From positions 35,102,754-35,166,753 of the forward strand of contig CM033403.1 in assembly GCA_019426215.1 (NCBI GenBank): a stretch of DNA of 64,000 bases, written 5' to 3'. Shown here one piece after another: positions 57,278-64,000 of this stretch (positions within the stretch are counted from its first letter, which is position 1; each line of letters opens with the position of its first letter). Below the pieces are notes generated by a model. That model was not told where the DNA came from. It made no database searches and was given only the letters and a program-made list of their open reading frames with translations. Source of the stretch: Buddleja alternifolia (Eukaryota; Streptophyta; Magnoliopsida; Lamiales; Scrophulariaceae). Position numbers and translations under genes: made by a program.

Positions 57278-58523
57278 CATAAATGGTATTTCATGTAGTA
57301 TTTTGTATATGTGTTAAAAAAAATTAGGAAAAAATTAGATTAACAAGAATTGTATATATGTTTCTTGTATAGATAGACCCATTTTTGAAATAGGAAGGTT
57401 CAAATGATTTGAAAAAAATAATAAAGCAAAACATAGTACATGATGTAACCAAGCTAGTTTCCGTAATTTGCTTTGGCTAAAGCAAAAACAAGACGGAGAA
57501 TTTTTATTGGCTATTGAGTTAACCCTTTTCCAATTTATCTGAGATATTCATGAGGTCACTGTTATTCTAAATCAAGACTAAAGCTGGCAATTAATAGGAA
57601 TACATAATGGCCTTTTTTTTTCAAAAGCTGGCAATTAATAGGACTATATAGTGGCCTTTTTTTTAATACATCGATTATATAACACATCTCTTGAATATTA
57701 AATTGCGATAAATTATAATCAACTAATAATACAATCAGCCAACAACAACTACGAAAATAGAGAAAAGTTTACACTTTTGGTGGTGGGAGTGAACCCAATG
57801 TTCCTAATGTTTTGGGGGCTTCAGTTTTGTCAGTATAGCTAGAAATCACAACCAACTATTAATACAATCAACTAACAACTACTATGAAATTAAATAAAAA
57901 TCCACACGGTGGAAGTACAACCCACGATCCCTAATATTTTGGAGTTTCAGTAGAGCTAGGCTTTATCATGACTACATTGCCTTCAACTACATCATTTGCT
58001 TTACTTAAAGTTAATGATTTTTGTTTTGGTTGGGCATCCAATTCTGATTTGTATGTACTAGCGGATCCGGTTCAAAAAATTTGTTGAGAAAAAGAACATT
58101 GAAGATAAAATTATCTATTAAATTCGGTTAGTGTGCGACTCGATTGAGTTGTTTGAAATTGGTTCAATTAATAATCAGATCAAGCCTAATAATATAAACT
58201 TTAAAAGTTGATAATGCTTCAAATAAAATTGAATAATACCTGATTTCGTATAGAATATTCATATCATTTGCAAACTCTATAGGTGACATGCAATAAAAGA
58301 TAAAATGCAAAATTGCAATTAAAAATACCAACTAGATATATATATATACACAAAATGTATATATATCGTACACACCCAATAGTTGGGTCAAGTGGTAAGC
58401 GACTTGTGACCCTTAGATGTGACAAAGGTTCTGAAACCTCCTAGAAACACTACCATAAAGTGGGCTTCTCTTTGCATGAATCAGCCCGAGAGAATAGATT
58501 TTTCCCTCTCAACTTTTTGCAAC

Positions 58524-58566
<43 letters not shown>

Positions 58567-59894
58567 AGGAAATGTATGTATATACCAATGCGAATTACGT
58601 AAGGTGGATGCTTTAAATCTGAGATCAGAAAGCAAGCTAAGGCCGCCAGTTTGATTGCTTTTTTTCCGTCTCGAGCCAACAATTAATTACATTGTACGTA
58701 CTATAATTCTTGACTTGTTTTCTGGTCTTGTTTTCTGGTCTGGGAAAAAACCCTTTTAATGGTAATTAACTGTCTCATTAGTCGTCTTTCTTTCTATTAT
58801 TTGCGTGTAAATTAGGTAACATACTAATTATAATTAAGGGGCATGCTATTATTATAGTATATATTGAAAATATGAATCATATTAATTATTAGTCATTCTC
58901 CTGAGCCTGATCATCATACTTTATGTAATCAATAATAGTAATTAGGCTATAAACACCAATTTATTTCCTACAAGAAATTCTTTTCACAAATATGCAGCCT
59001 ATATGGATTTCAATATTCAAAGCCTTCATCGAACAAAAATGATATAAGATATATTAGTGTCATCAAAATATTTGTATATATATATATATATATAATTAGA
59101 AGGAAAAATTATAGACTACTATATATATATGTGTGTGTGTGTATATGCTTGGTTCAAGAATTTTAATGGGGAAAAAAGAAGGTAATGGAAAACATTTTCT
59201 TTCATTTTGGTTCAACTCAATTTATTATTAGACATATTCTTTTCTAACTATCCGAGTCAAATTTTTAGAAAGTCGACAAAATGTGTCGTTTTCATCGGGA
59301 AGACTATCTTACTTCATTCACTCAATTAATTGTGAAAGTAACATTATATTATAACATCCATTATTTAGTGGTACTATACAAAGTCTTGCCATTTTCATTT
59401 GGTACATCAGATTATCATATATATATTGATATGTATAAGCTCTTATAAGCTATTTGGTCATTAGTAAAGCTTTTGTTTGTATAGAGATTTTGATTGCTTA
59501 TTAATTAGGATTTCAACTCATTACTAAGCTTGTCTAGACGATTTGAAATTGTAATATATAGATCTTAAATCTTAATATATAAACGTAGACGACAATAAAT
59601 AACATCTGACGTACACTTATACAATAAAATACTAGATGAAACACAGACGTGCAATAAAGAATTAGAAGGAAAAATTCTAATTCATTGCAATTAGCTCTGA
59701 CGCTTTAAGTTACACTGCCAATCTCGTACATTATCTTTATTACTATATTTTGGATTACCTATTTGTCTATATATGAAACATGACAGTCATAAACTGCATT
59801 ATTTTGCTAAATTTCAAATAATGATCAAAGGAAGTACATAAAAATCTACTTTCAAAAACATTAAATGAGCAAAAAAATATCTACATGCTATGAC
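57278..59894. repeat. Spacer with tandem repeats and AT microsatellites
   Basis: 57588-57660 has two copies of agctggcaattaataggaNtA separated by poly-T. 57710-57965 has two diverged units of about 125 bases (caatcaNctaacaac, ctaatNttttgg) related to CRY2 intron 1. A tRNA-like ggtcaagtggtaagcg occurs at 58386. An AT run lies at 58530-58562. No gene is supported. Confidence 0.5.
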
Positions 59895-60101
59895 CTATAC
59901 ATCCAAGAGAGTAGACAATTCATGACTGTCGAAACTATCAGAGAAGTACCGTTGTGATGAATCATATATATAGGTGTTTTCTTCAGGCATAGATTCGTCG
60001 TACTGTGGTGAAAGAGGGTGTAATGAAATCAAGCTTGTATCTTTGAGTCCCAGCATAGTACCATCAGCATCGTGATTTAATGATGACTTCTCTAATTTTT
60101 C
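59895..60101 (-). CDS. Unrecognised reading frame, terminal-exon-like
   Basis: The minus strand is open for about 69 codons, ending at TAG (59897-59895). The product is rich in D, E, S and Y: it includes DADGTMLGLKDTSLISLHPL and EENTYIYDSSQRYF. There is no start except an internal ATG that would give about 50 residues. A possible acceptor (aaaaattag) precedes it near 60092. I do not recognise a family. It could be the last exon of a decayed gene, a real small gene or chance. Confidence 0.3.
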   Translation of the reverse strand, partial: EKLEKSSLNHDADGTMLGLKDTSLISLHPLSPQYDESMPEENTYIYDSSQRYFSDSFDSHELSTLLDV

Positions 60102-61509
60102 GATGGAATGTTACGAGTTCAAACAACAATGAGGACATAGGGTTCGCTGGTTTATATGGGCGTCTTGTGCAGTGGCGATGACCATCTTACTATGTATGAT
60201 TCAATGAGAACTATGACGTATTATATAAGGTGTAGCAATTATATTTTCGTTTGGGCTGTTACTACAGGTTCCTTAGACCTAACCTTTTAAAATACAAACC
60301 CAACTATCCCCTCGCCAATTATCTTGAATATACTGGAAATGTTATTCTAGATTCGTCAAAAATAACACCAATATTTTTCTCCGACAAGACATATGAGGCC
60401 ATGCTAGGCTTCGGCCCTCGTACAAGCATGGTAGGCATAGCTCAAAACATGTAAGGTGTACTCGGCGTAATATTAATATTGCACAATAGGTCGGAACACC
60501 TTCAAAGTTCTTGTATGAACAAATCCAATAGAGGCGGCCTAATTATGTCGCATCAATGCATAAATAAATATCACAATAAGTGTGGCATGCACAATGTACA
60601 TCATTTGACATTCAACACCTGATCCATATAAGAGTTCTTTGGAAAATTCTTACATATACGCAGTGCGAGACCCAATTACATATACCAAGACACAACAAAA
60701 AATAAAAATATATATATATATATATATTCAATATAAAAATAAATCAAACATCTTTTATTATTTTTTATTGTATCTTGGTGTATATAACTGAGTCACATAT
60801 CGGGTGTATGTTAGAAATATCCGTATTCTCTCTAGATAATACATCTTCATACCCTTTATTTTCTTTAAAAATAAAAAAAAAACATTGCAAAAGTAACCCA
60901 TAATAGTAAAAACAAGGGAGGACATTATGGTCATTATAAAAGGTGTTGTCAATCAATGCAAAAGTGTTAATTGATTGGTGAAGAAACAAAATCATATTAT
61001 TCCCCCTATATTTTAAGTACTCCCACAGCTTTTCCCAATGTCTCTATATCTATCATCCCCCTATATACCCACTCTACAAAACCTCTTCATTTCCACAAAA
61101 GCCCTAACCACACCACACACTTACCAATTACCAAACATTTCACTTCACTCTCCCCTTTATGGGGAAAAATATCAGTTCAATCTCTTCAATTTCTTTGCAG
61201 AAAACAAAGCTATTAAAAGCTATCCAGACGTCATAAATCTTCTCAAAGTGTTTTCTAGGATTCATCAAACATATATAGATTTATTATATATATATATATA
61301 TACACACACACACATACCCTTTGCCCTAAATTTTTTACCCATATTTCCTCCAAACCTAATTAACTTGTTCTACTTCTTCTTTCATCAATTTCTCCATTTC
61401 CTCATGGCAAATGATATATAGAAACCCTACTTTTTTTTTCATGATCAAGAATTTTATATAGTAGAGTTTGTTTAGTAAACCCTAGAATCTCTCTCTCTCT
61501 CTCTCACAT
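60102..61509. promoter_or_regulatory. Spacer and upstream/leader region of the ALOG gene
   Basis: AT microsatellites lie at 60708-60728 and 61282-61300 (followed by CA repeats). A pyrimidine-rich stretch from 61020 is probably the leader or promoter. A (CT)n run ends at 61504 just before the ATG. No other gene is supported. Confidence 0.45.
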
Positions 61510-62085
61510 ATGGATCCAATGACTCAAGAAATGAATTTCTCAAGCACTCATGACATCAACAATTTCGCCATCACCACCACCACCACCTCAATAACCGGAT
61601 CACCATCAGCCTCTGCCTCCGTCTCTCCCTCCGCCCCCGCCTCCTCCCCGACAACCCTGAGCCGATACGAGAACCAAAAACGCCGCGATTGGAACACTTT
61701 TGGGCAGTACCTCCGCAACCACCGCCCCCCACTCTCCCTCCCCCGCTGCAGCGGGGCCCACGTCCTCGAATTCCTCCGTTACCTCGACCAATTCGGAAAG
61801 ACCAAAGTCCACACTCAGCTCTGCCCCTTCTTCGGGCACCCCAACCCGCCTACCCCCTGCCCCTGCCCGCTCCGCCAGGCCTGGGGCAGCCTTGATGCCC
61901 TCATAGGCCGCCTCCGGGCAGCCTACGAAGAAAATGGAGGCAAGCCCGAAGCCAATCCGTTTGGGGCACGGGCAGTTAGGCTTTATTTACGCGAAGTTCG
62001 CGATTCGCAAGCGAAGGCAAGAGGGATTAGCTATGAGAAGAAGAAGCGGAAGAGGCCGCAGCCGACCGTGCCACCGCAGAGTTGA
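61510..62085 (+). CDS. LSH: ALOG-domain protein, LSH family
   Basis: A plant-specific nuclear DNA-binding or cofactor protein of the LSH/G1 (ALOG) family, controlling organ boundaries and meristem growth. It has 191 residues in one exon. A serine/threonine/proline-rich N-terminus (1-50) precedes the ALOG domain (about 51-178): [18 protein letters not shown], a His/Cys zinc-ribbon insert ([21 protein letters not shown]), [20 protein letters not shown] and [20 protein letters not shown]. It ends with a KKKRKR nuclear signal. The sequence is closest in style to LSH3/LSH4, but the member cannot be fixed by eye. The exon is strikingly GC-rich in an AT-rich neighbourhood, as is common for ALOG genes. 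Confidence 0.94.
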   Translation: MDPMTQEMNFSSTHDINNFAITTTTTSITGSPSASASVSPSAPASSPTTLSRYENQKRRDWNTFGQYLRNHRPPLSLPRCSGAHVLEFLRYLDQFGKTKVHTQLCPFFGHPNPPTPCPCPLRQAWGSLDALIGRLRAAYEENGGKPEANPFGARAVRLYLREVRDSQAKARGISYEKKKRKRPQPTVPPQS

Positions 62086-64000
62086 TTTAGTCCAATGATC
62101 GTAGTGTATATGATCAGCAACAGCTTTTGCATGGGATTTGTTGCCAAGAATTGAGTAATATTACTTACTATATATCTATATATTAGTATATGTACTAGCA
62201 CATAACCACTTGATGAATCATCAGCGTCATGAGGGTTTTATGAAGAGAGGTACCCTAAATTTTCCCTCTGTGTGTAATTGCTTGTTATTGCTTTTTTTTT
62301 CTTTTTTTGTTTTTTTATGTTACTTTTGGCAAAACTATGGTTAAATTTGATGGGATTTTCTATCTATGATGATGCTATATATATTTCCTAGTTCTTAAGT
62401 AGTAATGGAATTGGAAGTTCAAATCTCATGTTGTTTTGATTTGATGTTTTATTTTGCATTTTATGTGATATATAAAATATTATTAAGAATATTATATGTA
62501 TAAAATATTTTTAAGAATTATATACTTAATAGTTAATATGGATCGCATCTAGATAATTTGTGTGTAATGCGGAATAAACAGATGAATATTAATACAAATA
62601 ATAATAGAAATAGTTTGTCCAAATTATAGAAATGGCAGTTTATGTAGTGTTTGTATCTAATAATGAAACGTGAGATTAATTTGCATTTCATGTTCTAGTC
62701 CACATATAATTCGGCTAAACTCAAATATGCTTACAAGGCGACACTTGGGTGTAACTGAGTCGGGAGCAAACTAGAATTTCCCGGTACTAAGAGGGTGACC
62801 AACCATGGATCTGTATTCTGGAAAGCCATTCATGACACAAGCAATAGATTTGCATATTTCATGTTCTATTTCAAGTTTAATTTGACTAAAAATTCAAGTA
62901 TAATTCACAAAAAGCAAATTAATTACACCTATATGTGTTTAGGCTTGACTTTTTAATTTGTTTTTTCCAATAACTTAGTGTAATATTTTTAATGCGTGTT
63001 GGCAAATCATCGACATATAAAAGGAAAAGAATGAGTAACTTTGAAAGGATCACATGTCAGCATTGTCTAGCACTAAATTTGTCAGATGAATTTTTAGTTT
63101 TTCCTTTTCAGACTTGTGCCCTTTTTGCTGTTTTTAAGACTGTTGGTAAACTAATGAACATATATTTCAGTTGGGAAATTCTAGTCTGCTCCCGGTTTGA
63201 TCAAATTTATGTGTATTTTTTGAAATAGTTTATCAATTATATGATAAGTGTAATACACTCTCTTTGTGAAATACATTTGGGTGCGGCCAAGCCGGGTCTG
63301 AGCTAGAATTTTCCTATTTCAGTGAGTACGTAGGGCCTCCTTAATTAGAACTTTAATTTTGTGTCTTAATTCTATTTAATATATATATTATAAATGCATG
63401 TTAATCAAATGTATTTGAGAATCCAATTTGAGGAATGGAAGCACGTCTATATTTAATGTGAAATACAAGATGATCAATATATAATTACAGGTTATTAGAA
63501 GCTTTTTCTTAGCCTACCAAGGTAAGTCTTCTAAATCTTTATGTTCACTTAATTCTAAGACTATATGTGTTTGTGATGACTAGATAGTGGAGGGATGATT
63601 TTAAGACATATCGAGTCCAATGAAATCGGTGCATTAAATATCATTGGATATTGCAGAGACAAGAGGCTAAAAAGCACCTAAATCACATGCATCCAACGGT
63701 GTTAGATAGATAGGTTCCAATAAACTCGATTCATCTTAGAATTTCCCGTGCGTACGTAGGGAGGGGGAGGGGAGTTTGAAATGGTCTAAGGGCTCAATTG
63801 TGTCATATATATGTGCGTGTATATATGTTCCCCAAAGAGAAGAGAATAAGAGATAGCATTAAATTTGTGAAGCACGCTCACATGAACTCTTTCAACAATA
63901 AAATTTAGTTAGGTAATCCATTAAAGGCTATCTTGATTTATACATGAAGAAAGAACACAAATTAAAACCCCATCTTTCTAGATCTGTTCATTAATTTTTT
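62086..64000. other. ALOG 3' region and spacer
   Basis: The 3'UTR probably ends near 62400. The block at 62690-62790 carries one end of the family 4 MITE (gtcgggagcaaactagaatttccc) in degraded form. 62640-62720 and 62840-62910 share tttgcat..ttcatgttcta. No gene is supported to the window end. Confidence 0.5.
63172..63315. mobile_element. 144-bp hAT-like MITE, family 4 copy 2
   Basis: The ends are tgggaaattctag and ctagaattttcct. The flanking repeat atttcagt is at 63164-63171 and 63316-63323 (nine bases match if the adjacent t is counted). Same length and interior as the copy in the PHT1 leader intron. Confidence 0.8.

Noticed and set aside
58386..58450. Possible tRNA gene (gtcaagtggtaagcg ... 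aggttctgaaacctcc)
   Set aside because: A- and B-box-like words are present but no acceptor stem or anticodon arm can be drawn. At most it is a SINE relic.
61606..61906. Proline-rich and glycine-rich frames inside the ALOG exon
   Set aside because: They are alternate frames in a GC-rich exon. The ALOG frame is fixed by its domain.

Overview
This is plant nuclear DNA, most likely from a eudicot. It has GT-AG introns, an 11S seed globulin, a PHT1 phosphate transporter, a cryptochrome, ALOG and XBAT genes, Ty1/copia retrotransposons, MITEs, a SINE and a plastid rRNA fragment in AT-rich spacers. The 11S protein and gene set would fit an asterid such as a member of the Lamiales, but that is inference only.

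Layout: 1-4865 is the 5' part of a Ty1/copia element on the minus strand (pol start, gag, PBS and a 1.75 kb LTR). 4866-11.4 kb is spacer with MITEs, a SINE and an LTR-like repeat. 11.4-14.8 kb is a PHT1 phosphate transporter with a 5'UTR intron and a P1BS site; its reading frame is broken by three single-base shifts. 16.1-19.7 kb (minus) is a four-exon CRY2 cryptochrome. 21.9-26.3 kb is a decayed Ty1/copia element on the plus strand. 27.65-30.1 kb (minus) is a four-exon 11S globulin with a cluster of RY motifs upstream. 32.4-36.3 kb and 39.6-43.7 kb are two tandem eight-exon aldo-keto reductase genes, both intact. 44.85-50.6 kb is a nine-exon PH-RCC1-FYVE-BRX gene, 52.2-55.9 kb a ten-exon XBAT35-like ubiquitin ligase, and 61.5-62.1 kb a single-exon ALOG/LSH gene.

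The exon models were built by hand: exon lengths sum to whole codons, and the junctions restore family motifs. The genes are ordinary single-copy nuclear genes with separate roles (phosphate uptake, blue-light sensing, seed storage, redox, membrane/cytoskeletal signalling, ubiquitination, organ-boundary development). There is no operon-like logic.

I found no new defence or biosynthetic system. The parts most worth a second look are: the PHT1 homopolymer frameshifts; the AKR duplication that carried a piece of the downstream gene's promoter with it; the plastid 23S rRNA insert at 57.1 kb; several short-element families whose edges can be set by target-site duplications (8-bp hAT-like MITEs, a tRNA-derived SINE); a GC-AG intron in the 11S gene; a frame-neutral NLS exon in the XBAT gene; and an unrecognised terminal-exon-like reading frame at 59.9 kb.
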